DNA of 64,000 nucleotides from Ziziphus jujuba (lineage: Eukaryota > Streptophyta > Magnoliopsida > Rosales > Rhamnaceae): NCBI RefSeq assembly GCF_031755915.1, contig NC_083385.1:19675001-19739000 (forward strand). Reading direction: 5' to 3'. A program made the translations under genes and the position numbers. Position 1 is the stretch's first letter, and every line of letters starts with the position of its first letter. The notes below the pieces were generated by a model. That model searched no databases, was not told where the DNA came from, and worked only from the letters and a program-made list of their open reading frames with translations. Positions 23,490 to 34,320 of the stretch are shown here, in pieces.

Positions 23490-24510
23490 TGTTACAACTT
23501 GCTGAATTGGAGTTGCTTCTGTGATCAAATTTAATTTGGGTTTTGCTCTGTGACTACAGTGAAATGATTTCTATCCATGTGAGGTAGAATTTGATTATGG
23601 TATATTTCTTTATGCTGTTTGTATTTTTTGGAATCTAATTAATTTAGTGAATGATTTAAAATTAAAGGTTTTCTGCCTCAATACTGTTTTTCAGGGAGTT
23701 GGATTTCCATCAAATTCTGTTGGGATATATGCCATCTGTTGATTTATTATTGGGCTTATTGGTATTAGTTCTGTATTTGGAATAGTGTTCACAGTGTTCA
23801 TGTTGCATTAATTTATAATTTTTTTGTGGTATGGTAAAATAGGTTGCAGGTGGAATGTTGTGGCATATTGGTGTTTTTAGGTGGAGAAATTGTAGTTAGA
23901 CATGCACCTTGAGGAATCTGTTGGATCGTTTTAATCATATTTGCTATTTATTGAAGGTTTGCATTATTGGATTTGAGGGATGTATTTATGTTTTGGGTTT
24001 TACTTTCTTGAATTCTTTAATGTCTTCCACTAAAGTGACTTCAAATGATTTCTAGTGGTTTCCACTTTAGTATTGATTTCAGTAACACTTGCATCTAATA
24101 GACCCTTTCTTGATTCAATGATTATGTTCAAATGACATTATTTAATATGTGGTGAAACCTTGTTCTTGTGCTTAAATAGGTTGCTATAGCTACAAATTTG
24201 ACAAATGGACTTGTATGCACTTCAACATAGTTAGTTCTCGCTTTTTGAGATAGAAGATAATGACATCTAGTTACTAAGGTGTGTAGGATTTCTAGATTCA
24301 TGGTTTATTCCTCTTCTTGGTTTCCTTGAAGGATCTAGGTGCATCTCTTTTGATATCTTTGATTTTTGAAGTGTTTAGTAATACAAATGTCTGTTATTGC
24401 TTTATAATACATCACTGAAAGCAAGTTGATATCTAATTTCTAATTATTTGTGATGGTTTGACAGCAATTGCAACTAGTTTTTGATTGGGAGTTACCTATC
24501 AATTTCACTT
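23490..24510 (+). repeat. ancient duplicated block, right copy
   Basis: Counterpart of 13090-14140, with shared landmarks in the same order. It is followed at 24700, as the left copy is at 14341, by a GCAG plus TGTTATCTG...CAATTGCAAT module. The duplication therefore included the start of the repeat unit. Confidence 0.75.
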
Positions 24511-24699
24511 CTCTGATCTATGGCTGTGATTAGATCTGTGGCTGTGATGAAATGCTTTTAACTGATGTATGGTAATTTACGCCCTCTGGTTTAGGTTATT
24601 TCTTTTTGCTAGAATTTTAACTGTTGATTCGTGGCTATTCCAAGGCGGTTGTGACATATGGTTTTCTTGCTTCAAAAATTTATTATCTGAGCACGTTCT

Positions 24700-26940
24700 G
24701 TATTGCAGTGTTATCTGTTCCCAATTGCAATATTTCTCTGCCACGGAAGTCCAACGTTGGATGAATGTTTGTTGAGATTGAAATAGAGTACATTGTACAA
24801 AGATCTCGTTATCAGTTCCATATTTGGAATGGAATGGTATTCATGGTAGCTGTGCTCGTAGCTATGGACTAAATAATTTTTTGTGACTATTCTGTTATCT
24901 ATGATAATGATGCTGATGACCATTGATTCTGATGATTCATCTTTTCAGATCTGCTCTCCTCTGATTGATCTCATTGGATAATTCATACTTTTCTCCTTGA
25001 ATTTCTTGTAATTATACTATTGTTTCAAGCGTCCTCACTGGTTATATTGAGATTCAGTCTCAGATCTGTCCTGCCTTTGATCAATGATGATGCTCACAGG
25101 ATAAGTTGTATTTTTCTGCTTTCATGTTTTTTGTTAGTACACTATTTTTCTGCTCCTATCTACACACACACTAAAATATTAATTTTCTAATTTCATGTGA
25201 TTACTTTATTTATCTATGAGAACAATGTTGATGACGTTTGAATCGATTGGTTGTCTCCTGATCTGACTTGCCTCTGACTTCGGATTTTGTCAATTGGTCG
25301 TCTCCCAATCTGATATGCCTCTAGTCAACAATGATGCTTTTCCTTCTATACGTTCTATTGAAGCGTGTTCAAATTTTCTCTATTGATGTGTGTCTATTCC
25401 ATGAAGGTGTATTGACTTATTTTTATGTATTTTAGGTTGGCTCTTTGGTGTCTGATGAACTTGGTGGGTGCTCATAAAGGAGGATTTGATTTAATTACTA
25501 TGATTTTTTAGTCGCTTCAAAAAGTTCTTATCTGAATGCTTACGTATAGCATCTGTTTCCAGTTGTAATGTTCTAAGTTGGATTTTCTGCCTGATCTCCT
25601 CCAGAAATGATGTAAAATCCAATGTTCGATGAAAGTTGTCAAGATCGACACTGAAGAGGTTGTAGAAAGATCTCAGTATCAGTTATCTTTTTGGGATGGT
25701 ATTCATGCGTCTATCTATGCTATATCTAAATTTCTAATTTCTTGTGATTGTGATGATTGATTGTCTCAATTCTGGCAAACCTCTAATTGCTTTTCATTGG
25801 ATAATTCATATTTCTGCTTTCTTGAATTTTTTTGTTACTCCACTATTATATTTCGAGCATTCTTACCAGTTGCATTGTGATTCTAGAATTTTCTCTGTTG
25901 CTACAATGCTATTTCAAATTCTTATGGCATATGTTTATGGATTTTAGGCTGCTTTTTGGTATCTGATGAATTTGGTGGATGCTCATAAAGAAGGGCTTGA
26001 ATTAAATTTTTGCCATGATTTTTTTGTTCCATCAAAAAATTTTCTTATCTGAAAGCTTTATAGCAGTGACATCTGTTTTCAGTTGCAATGTTGTAAGTTT
26101 TTCTGCCTTTATCTAGGGAGGGAGATATGTGGTAATGTCCAGTGGAGGATGAATGTTTGCTGATTAAGGCAAAAATGGGTTGTACAAAAGTGTCTCTATT
26201 TTGATTGGTGTTCATGATATATGTGGTTCTATCTTATGCACTAAAATTCAAATTTCTCGCAATTATTCCATTATCTTTTAGAATGATGCTGATGACTCTG
26301 TGTTGAGGTGTTTCGTTGACTCAGATATGATCTGCTTCTGCCCTGCCTCTAGTTGATAAATGATGCTTTTCATTGGATAAATCTTATTTTCTGCTTTCTT
26401 TATTTTTTGTTTGTTAGCACACTATTATGTCAAGTGTCCCTATCAGTTGCATTGTGCTTTTGGTAATGTTTGTTTTGCCTTGAACAATTATGGGATGAGG
26501 ATATGTGGACAATTCCAGTTTTGGTTGAATTTGAAAAATTTCTTGCTTGGACTGCAGTTTCTAAAGTGTGAAGGGCATTTGACTTTCGGTTATTGCACTT
26601 ATGGGTTTCTTTTTAGGAGCTGTGCAAATATTCTGTCATCTTTGTTTAAGTTGTAATATCTGTTTCATCGGCTATCATTGAAAGCGAGGTAGACAAAGTT
26701 GGTGGATGCTCATAAAGGTTGCTTTGATTATTCAACCCTGACATTTTCATTTGTTTGAAATTCTTATATGTACACACACATGACTTACCAAGATGTTTAT
26801 ATTAGGTGCAATGTGGTTTGAAGTGGTCCAATACAGGATGAACAATCACCTTGACATGCTCAGTTGCATGTTGTTCAATTACTTATGAGGATATTGGAAT
26901 CAGTTCTATATTTAGAATGGTGTTCGTGGTATTTGCCCTA
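24700..26940 (+). repeat. decayed copies of the array unit, right side
   Basis: Four to six diverged units. Modules lie near 24709, 25030, 25551, 25860, 26067 and 26426, each with a TCC/TTTCCAGTTGCAAT-like core followed by a GATGAATGTTTG or GGTGGATGCTCATAAAG segment (25463, 25976, 26700). A clear copy of the anchor survives at 26551 (CTGCAGTTTCTAAAGTGTGA, then AGGGCATTTGA). The array was therefore once much longer. Confidence 0.7.
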
Positions 26941-26944
26941 ATAC

Positions 26945-27160
26945 ATAGTGTAACATTCTGATTGCTTGTTACACTATTCTATAGGTTGCACTATTGTCCC
27001 ATAAAGTGATGTTTGTTGAAGTTTATTATCTTTATAAGTGGAGTGTATATTTGTGGAAGATTCTGATTGCTTGTTATGCTGTTCTATAGGGTTGCAGTTG
27101 CACTATTGTCCCAGAAAGTGATGTCTGGGAGTTTTATTGTCTTTATAAATGGAGATAGAT
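26945..27160 (+). repeat. tandem duplication, about 110 bp
   Basis: The segment with TTCTGATTGCTTGTTA...CACTATTGTCCCA.AAAGTGATGT appears near 26955 and again near 27061, with several substitutions and an insertion of GGTTGCA. Confidence 0.75.
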
Positions 27161-27749
27161 GCTCTTTTATATCATATGCTACTGATTGAAGGTTCACAGC
27201 ACATAACTTACAGATGGAGTACTTCTTGTAGGTTTCCAGTGCAGTGATTTATTGCCTTTCGTGATGTGCTTTTATTCTGATAAGTCAATCCAATTGTTTA
27301 CTTATTCAATTTCAATGAGTGAATTTTCAACATTTCTTTTTTCTTTCTGGTAATATGCACAGCAAACATTATTCGTACTAAATTGTGTTTGCGAAAGCAA
27401 TTTCCATGGGGGTTGAAATGTCTTTTTGGTAAAAAATTATTCTCTTACATCATATTTGCTATTGATGAAAGGTTCATTACAATCTTTTCGGTAAAAATTC
27501 TTCTTACATCATATTTGCTATTAATGAAGCAATCATTGCATACATATGTTTTTGAGAAACTTCTTGATATCCTTTTCTTGCTTATAGTCCTTTTTACCTT
27601 TTCTGTGTTGCTGATTAATTGTCAGCTATTGGAAATAAAAAACTAGTAGTCGGTTAGCTGATGGTTTAGATGGTTTCTGCAGGATATTTTAAAATCTTGT
27701 TTTGGTGCTTGGACTGCAGTTCTCTAATATGGAGGATATTTGGTTTAGT

Positions 27750-28054
27750 GGTTTGTTGCTCTTCCTGGTTTCTTTTTACAAACCGTGTGAATCGCTTATC
27801 ATTATTTAATGTCTAGTATTATGAAGGTTTGTTGTCTTACCATTATTCTAAGCAATGCCTCGAGTCAATGCAGTAACTTGGTTTGCAGTTCTTCCATGCC
27901 ATGGTTTGTTGCTCTTCCTGGTTTCTTTTTACAAACCGTGTGAATCTCTTATCATTATTTAATGTCTAGTATTATGAAGGTTTGTTGTCTTACCATTATT
28001 CTAAGCAATGCCTCTGAGTCAATGCAGTAACTTGGTTTGCAGTTCTTCCATGCC
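27750..28054 (+). repeat. near-perfect 153-bp tandem duplication
   Basis: Copy 1 is at 27750-27902 and copy 2 at 27903-28054. Only about two differences are visible (CGCTT/CTCTT and a one-base indel in CCTCGAGTC/CCTCTGAGTC). Its end, CAGTTCTTCCATGCCATGG, is echoed once more at 29441-29459. Confidence 0.9.
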
Positions 28055-28119
28055 TTGGGTCAATAATGATTGCTTTTGTTGGATAGGTGGTGTATTTTTT
28101 ATTCCTTCAAAATTTTTTA

Positions 28120-28350
28120 TTATAAGCGGTGACGTCCCTAACAGTTGCATTGCACCACGAGTTGGAGTCCATTTTCTAAGACGAACACTCCAAGTTGGTT
28201 AACCTTAAAGGTATTTAAACATCAATTTCTAAGATTACAAATTTCAAGGCTTGTTTGTCAAAACGTTTGTTGTGGCTGTCGAAGAGCTTTTGCGATCACC
28301 AGGGCTGAGAGCTTGTGCTGCTCGTGTCCATGGAGTGGTGATGTTTGAGG
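28120..28350 (+). other. exon-like GC-richer stretch at the end of the repeat region
   Basis: Begins with a relative of the module (GCGGTGACGTCCCTAACAG, then TTGCATTG). It ends in a stretch (28265-28345) with clearly higher GC than its surroundings and overlapping short ORFs that match nothing known. It could be the last exon of the candidate noncoding unit. Confidence 0.3.
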
Positions 28351-28740
28351 TTTCTCTGTTTTCCTTATCGTATGCGTGACAATTTTTTTAGATATCTATT
28401 AAATTTTTGGTTTTACGTGTTATCCTGTAAAATTTGTTCATTATTTTATGTGCTTATGTAAGAATATAATGCTTATGATAAATATATAGGCTTGCTTCTA
28501 TCCTCCATTAGGTGTCTAATGCTCTTTCTTCTGACCTTATACATAGTTGTAATATTTTATTTTTTAAGGATTATATTCTATACTTTCTTTGCTCACTCTG
28601 GAAAAGTCACTCGGCGACCCGAGTGCGTTTGTACTCTGTTTTTAAGCTTTTGGTGCCTTTTATTCTTTCCTAGAATCTACAAATTTTCTAGGCATGTATC
28701 AACTAAGCTTATAATTTTGTAGATAAAAATTGTCGGCATT

Positions 28741-30081
28741 GTATGGTGATATTGTGGTGATTAATAAATGTTTTATTGTAAAATTCATTAACTTAGGTGT
28801 GTACAGTCTCATATTAAAAATATCCAATACGAAATGTGTGTAGAAAACACGTCCAAATCGCTTTGTCGTCTGGCTGTTGGCCGTCTATTGTTTACTGTTT
28901 CCGTTGTGGTATATTATCGTTCTTTTTAAGGTAATAATATCTCAGATCTTTATAATTGCTTCATCTGTAAATTTCTTCCGCATGGATTGAATTTTGGCCT
29001 CTTAGTAAATTTCTTCTGCATGGATTATGGAATGTATATCATACTATGAAGATATTTATTTTATTTATTTATTTGTTATCTATTTTCTTCAAAAATATGC
29101 AGCGCTTTGAACAAAATTGAATCAGATGAAACAAAAATTTATCCAATTCACTTATTTTTTAATTTGAGTTTTAATCTTTGAAGTTTGTATTATTTTAAAC
29201 TGCCAACCTCAGTTATAATCGATGATATATGTTGGATAGAAGTTTTTGATTTGGCATTTTGTTTAAGGTCATTTTACGACATTTGGGCAAGAAAGGAGTT
29301 TGATTGTAATGATCTTAAACATTTTTTGTTGTTGCATTTTTTACCGCTTTTAAAACAAAAATTATTCTAATTGGACAAAATGAAAAAACAAAACTAGAGA
29401 TTGATGAGGTTATCCTGTTAAATTTTCCATATTTGATCGGCAGTTCTTCCATGCCATGGAAATCACACTTCACCTTTAATAATTAGCTATCCACCAATTA
29501 ATTAATCAACTGATCTGTCTTAGTTTCCTGTCTCCGTTGGGTTTGAACCTGATGACGTGCTGGCGGTTAATTGTTTTAACGGTGAATTGAGGCTTCAATG
29601 TTCTGTATTTAACAAGCATCAAATTTAACAAAATGGAAGTATAAGTATGGTTGCATACATACTGTTATGTATTACAGTAGGACAAATGAAATCATGTACA
29701 TGCTGTGTAGGTGATAGTTCATATTCCTGGTGCACTATGGGTGGTAAAACCACGGTGAATTTTTTTTTTTTTTTTTTTGGGTGGTAATTTTCCATTGTTT
29801 TCCACACATATCGCTGTTTAATTTCATTTATTTTTTGTTTGTTTTAAATTTACTTGGTATTATATTTCGTGTGTGTGTATATATATATGCATATATTATA
29901 TTGGTATCGAATTTCATGTTCATATTGCTAAAATATTATAGGTGGTAAAATTTGGGGATTTACCTTTCGTAATTTTCTCTCTGTTTTCAAACACAAAAGA
30001 GGAATATACAACCGTGTGATTTCATTTCTTTTTGTTCTTTATAAATTTACTTGGTAGGGATTTTTAATTTTTTATTATTAT

Positions 30082-30112
<31 letters not shown>

Positions 30113-33079
30113 ATTATCGACATTTAGAATTTTTTTTTATTTTTTATTTTTTGGGAACATATCAACATTTTGAATTTGATGTTTGTAAAATTGTTCGCTG
30201 CTTTTTGCAAAATCAACATAATTTTTCCCATTTTCGTATATTCGTAATTGATAGTTTCATATGCTTAAATTATTCTTAAATTTTAAAAAATTGGATACAA
30301 GATAGTTTATATCACAAGAAAAATGGTATTCAAAATGACACTAGTTTTAATATTAAAGGGCTATATTTTAAAAATTTGCTACGCAAAATTTTGTCTCTGA
30401 AAATTACGAAGTTTTCACTGGACTTCCTCCTCTCTTTTTATCATATATCTGACGCAGTAATCTAATGAAGTATAGATCTACATTGGGTGAGAACCATGTA
30501 AATTGCTTGCAAAAAGTCATTTCCGAGCCTGTGTACGTTCATCTATAATTCTCAGTGGCCTGAATTCGATTTCATTGTCTTGGTATTTGATTTCTGGGGT
30601 GTGCAAGAAAAGATAGTTTGATATATTTTTTGTCAAATTTGGACATTTATTTGTTTATTTATTTATTTTTTAATATATAGCATTACATCATCCCAAAAAA
30701 AAAAATAAAAAAAAATGAATATATATATATGTTTACATGATATTTTATTGCCTTTTTCTCGATTTACGGTTCTTGATCTCGAAATTTTATGTTAACAGTA
30801 TAGTTCAACAAACAAAAGGGAAAATAAACAGCCTAAGGATGGGTACCCCCCAACCTCAAAAGAGAAAGGAAAGAAAAGAGAATAGATTAATACAAAACCA
30901 GTGTGAGAAACTAAAATAATCTTCAATGATTGGGCACAAACTATGTGCTAATGGAAATATTTTTTGCTGGGTATGCACAACTTAATTTTCTTGAGATGCC
31001 ATTTAAGCTTTACACTTTGATGGTTGTTCTTTGTTTTTCACCCTAGAGTTTGAAGGCTAATTTAATGGGTTGTAAGTTTCTCTAATTCTTGAACATAAGC
31101 ATGAACCAACTTCAACACAGAAGTCTGAAGATCCCACGAACCAAGTTTCATAATTAGTGTAAACCTCTTCTTCTCTTGGTATATAGCTGAGTGTAGTTGT
31201 TGTTACGTCTATCTACTTCACATCTTTCTTTGAAACACCATGATTCCTCATGTTCTATTAACCATGTCATCCTTTCCATTTTTGTTTATCTGTTTTTAGT
31301 CTTATTTTTTTGTTTGCTTCAGTTAACCTCATCCTACACTTCTATGCTGGGAGTTCAGATGAATGTTTGAACTCAAGTTTAACTACACAGTTCTACACTT
31401 AAAACTATCTGTGAGTTAATCGTGAAGTAGTTTCTGTAAATGTTAGCGTAATTATTAGTTGTGAATTTACGTTAAAAGCCTTCATCCATTTATTTGTTAT
31501 TGCATTACGTTAAAATTATATGCCTTCCAAATACTAAATGTATTTTCTTGTTATTTTATTTGATAAGAGTTTTAGACAATCTGAAACATTTTAGCAGCTA
31601 TAAAAGTCCTGATGCTATTAGACAAGTGCAAGAGTATCTTTAATTAATGAAGAAGAAGCTCTATTTCCTATTTGTTCAGGTTAACTTTTATGTAATTGCT
31701 CATACTAGATTTCCAGCCTTTAGTAAAAACTACTCCATTTTGTGTAAGAACTTCTAAAGAAGTTGCATAAAACTAGAGAGCCATTTTGGTAGGAATGAAG
31801 ATGGATTCATTTAACTTCTGTAAGCCATGATGCCAATTTGAGCATGATGCATATATAGGTTGTTTTCCTAAATATAATTGGTTCTAAATTATGTAATTTG
31901 CTGAGTTGCTTAAATTTAGAAACATTTTTATTTCTAAGTGTGGAATTAGGATGGGGAATTAATCATTTGCATGCATACATGCATGATACATGTGTTCATG
32001 TGTGCTTAGTTGAGATTTACATATGCTCTATAACTGCAAGACATATGGCTGTGCATTTTTCAGTTTTAAGAATGGAAATTGTAGGAGATAAAACTATAAA
32101 TCAACTCTTTTTTATTTTCAGTTTTAAGAATGGAAATTGTAGGAGATAAAACTATAAATCAACTCTTTTCTATGTGGCTAAAAAGGGGCATATATACTTC
32201 ATTTATGTATTTATATGAAAGTAGTCCTCTTCTCAAGACATGTTATAGTCCCAAAATGTTGCAACTGTTTCATCCTCGTAAATTGATTTTTTATTTGTAT
32301 GCTTCTTTGGATTGCATAATTTCATCTGCAATTTAGAGTATGTATGATTCTCATCTTTCTATTATCGTTATTATTTTTACTAACTTGTCTGGCTTTTTTG
32401 GTTTTAAGATCTTCAAAGTTCTTATACAAAATACCTTATGAATTTTACTGAAATAGATGGAGTTTACCTATTTTCGTGAACTGCTTAATTGGAGTAGCCT
32501 CACCATTGATTTTTTTGGAGAATAGTTTTTGTGTTAGTCCTTTCATTCTGCAAGAAATTTGAGTTGCTGTTAAAGTAAGGCTTGTTTCTGTCTTGCACCT
32601 AAATGTCACCTAAACTGCAAGTCAGAATCCCTATCGATTGGCTGAGTTTAAGGTATTGTGCTCCCTATCCCTCTCTCCTTACGACAGTCTTTTTCTCCGC
32701 AAAAGTTCCACTTCAAATTTACCGCAAGTTTCATTTATCATATATATTATAAAACGCAATAATAAGAAAAATAAATGAAACATGGTCAAGAAGTTATTTT
32801 GTTTACATTACATCCCATCAATTTTTCTCTTAAGTTTATATTTTGTTTATATAGTTTAACTATTTGTATGTTAGGTAGGTGTAAATTTTGTCACATAAAA
32901 AATTTAAGGGCGAAATCGAAGTACTTTTGTAATTTACTTTATGGTGTATCATATTAACATTCTCAAATCCAGAAGAAGAGCAAGAAATATTAAATGCTAT
33001 GATTAACATCTTGCCGTTATGAGTTTACGACTTGTTTCTTTGAAGGTAAGTATTTTGTGTAATTTGTATTGGCAGAATT
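28741..33079. other. gene-poor stretch
   Basis: No protein family recognised. It holds a loosely repeated GGTGGTAA-containing block (29740-30060, period about 160), poly-T runs (29761-29778), TA microsatellites (29876-29889, 30083-30098), an A/G-rich patch near 30800-30910 resembling a retroelement 3' end, and the 58-bp duplication at 32061. Confidence 0.45.
32061..32169 (+). repeat. 58-bp tandem duplication
   Basis: CAGTTTTAAGAATGGAAATT and the following 30 bases to CAACTCTTTT occur at 32061 and again at 32119 with no visible difference, so the duplication is recent. Confidence 0.92.
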
Positions 33080-33084
33080 ATCAG

Positions 33085-33310
33085 CATATTGTTGAATGTT
33101 GTGGACTTAGGAGACATGCCAAAACATAGCTTACCGCGGATGCAGAGTAGCGGTCGGTTCTGATATTACTGGATTGAAGATGCCCAGAATGGACTGTTTA
33201 AAGAATATGGAAGCATTGATCTTGTTGGTACTTAGTCATGGCTTTCCAGGAAACTGAGGGTGAAAATTGCGAAGGAAACTTCCCATGCGGATGGCCTTCC
33301 TAAATGGTGG
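33085..33310 (+). pseudogene. kinase-like pseudogene fragment (ZED1-related family), copy 1
   Basis: A fragment whose broken reading frames match the same protein region as the better copy at 33760. Shared features are a GCC-...-GAAGATGC...AATGG stretch (33174) and a segment reading SRKLRVKIAKE (33248-33280), which corresponds to the PWQTRLRIVKD segment of copy 2. Stops (for example in GGTACTTAG near 33230) interrupt it. It is too short and decayed to function. Assignment depends on copy 2. Confidence 0.5.
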
Positions 33311-33759
33311 AATAGAATCAATACTGTCAATTAGTTTTCCCCTTGTCCTTCAGTGTAGTAATTGGACATTCTTTTTTGGCCATGTTAGTATTTCTCTATC
33401 TTATCATATTCTTGAAATTTTATTGTAATTTCCGCTGAATCAAAAGGTTTGTTTTGATTTTGTAGAATTACCTGTGAAATTACTTAGTAAGGTTGGAAAG
33501 AAGAAAGAAATAGAGGGGGGGAAAATATATATGTTGGAGAATGGTGGCATAGTAGCATGGTTTTGGAGGATCTGTATATATTGAAAATGGTAAGTGATCT
33601 GCAACTTCTTTGTCCTACAAATCCTTGAAGCCACAAAAAATTTTCACTCGCCTTGCTTTTCTACTTATGTTAAGGAGTGGTTCAAGGCTTCTTTATATAA
33701 TCACCCAGTTTTAATCAGGAAACTTGATGGATATTTTATACAGCTTTGAAGGAATGCTG

Positions 33760-34320
33760 AGAGAAAGCAATAACGTCGCAAACGAGCAAGGACAACTGAG
33801 TTCTGAAACTTGTGGATTGCTGCGTGGAGTTGCCTATTCAGCCTTGGTTTTTAAAGATGCATAAAATGGATGTCTATGGAGGCATTGGTCCTAATGATGG
33901 CAATGGATTGTCATTTCCATGGCAGACGAGGCTGAGAATTGTGAAGGACATTGCCCATGCACTTAACTAGCTCCATTCTGCATTTTCCAGGCCTGTCATT
34001 TGTCAGCATGTCATTTGTGCAATTTCTCTCTCTCCAGAACGATTCCTGAAGGTGAGATGTGTTACGGAGAGAAGTGACGTATATAGCTCTGGAGTATGTC
34101 TACTAGTCCTTCTAATGGGGAAGACCCCTACATTTTGTAAGTTCGTGTTTCATAGAGTTCCGTTAAAAAGAAGTGGAATGAAATGGTGGATCCTAAAATA
34201 TTGAAAAAGAAAAGGAGTGATTAATAAAGAGCAGCAGAAATTGCAAGCTTTTCTGAATCTCGCATTGAAAATGCATTCAAAAGAAGTCTAAAGATAGACC
34301 AATGATGATGTGGCCAAAAA
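33760..34320 (+). pseudogene. ZED1-related (RLCK XII-type) pseudokinase pseudogene, copy 2
   Basis: Translations in shifting frames give the kinase subdomain series PWQTRLRIVKDIAHAL, a stop, LHSAFSRPVI (33905-34000), then SDVYSSGVCLLVLLMGKTP (34074-34130). After a frame change they give EQQKLQAFLNLALK (34230-34270) and remains of a DVAK end (34300-34320). The FSRPVI phrase, lack of an HRD catalytic loop, and a QQ-LQAF-LAL C-lobe are typical of the ZRK (ZED1-related) pseudokinases that partner ZAR1-type NLR receptors. The section between RPVI and SDVY is much too short, so the activation-segment region is deleted. Other WAK/RLCK families are possible. Confidence 0.6.

Larger units (their letters stand above)
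9995..28740 (+). ncRNA. candidate long noncoding transcription unit with repeated exon-like modules
   Basis: About 18.7 kb with strong T-over-A excess on the plus strand, the composition of plant introns transcribed rightward, and no ORF resembling a protein family. It has a promoter-like start (9903-9976), numerous TTTTGCAG/TTGCAG acceptor-like sites, and GTAAG/GTAATTAAG donor-like sites. The commonest acceptor context is GCAG followed by TGATGTCC and, a few bases on, TTGCAATG. This module recurs at 14345, 15531, 16263, 16639, 17716, 19625, 24709 and 26067, with a last relative at 28130. In one unit acceptor (16639) and donor (16817) delimit about 178 nt. The end point is a guess, placed after a GC-richer, exon-like stretch at 28120-28350. 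Alternatives are a decayed gene or a purely selfish satellite-like array. No transcript evidence is available here. Confidence 0.4.

Noticed and set aside
29739..29787. Second poly(A)-type insertion with GGGTGGTAA target duplication around the T run
   Set aside because: GGTGGTAA also occurs at about 29941 as part of a local tandem repeat, so the flanking repeats are not diagnostic.
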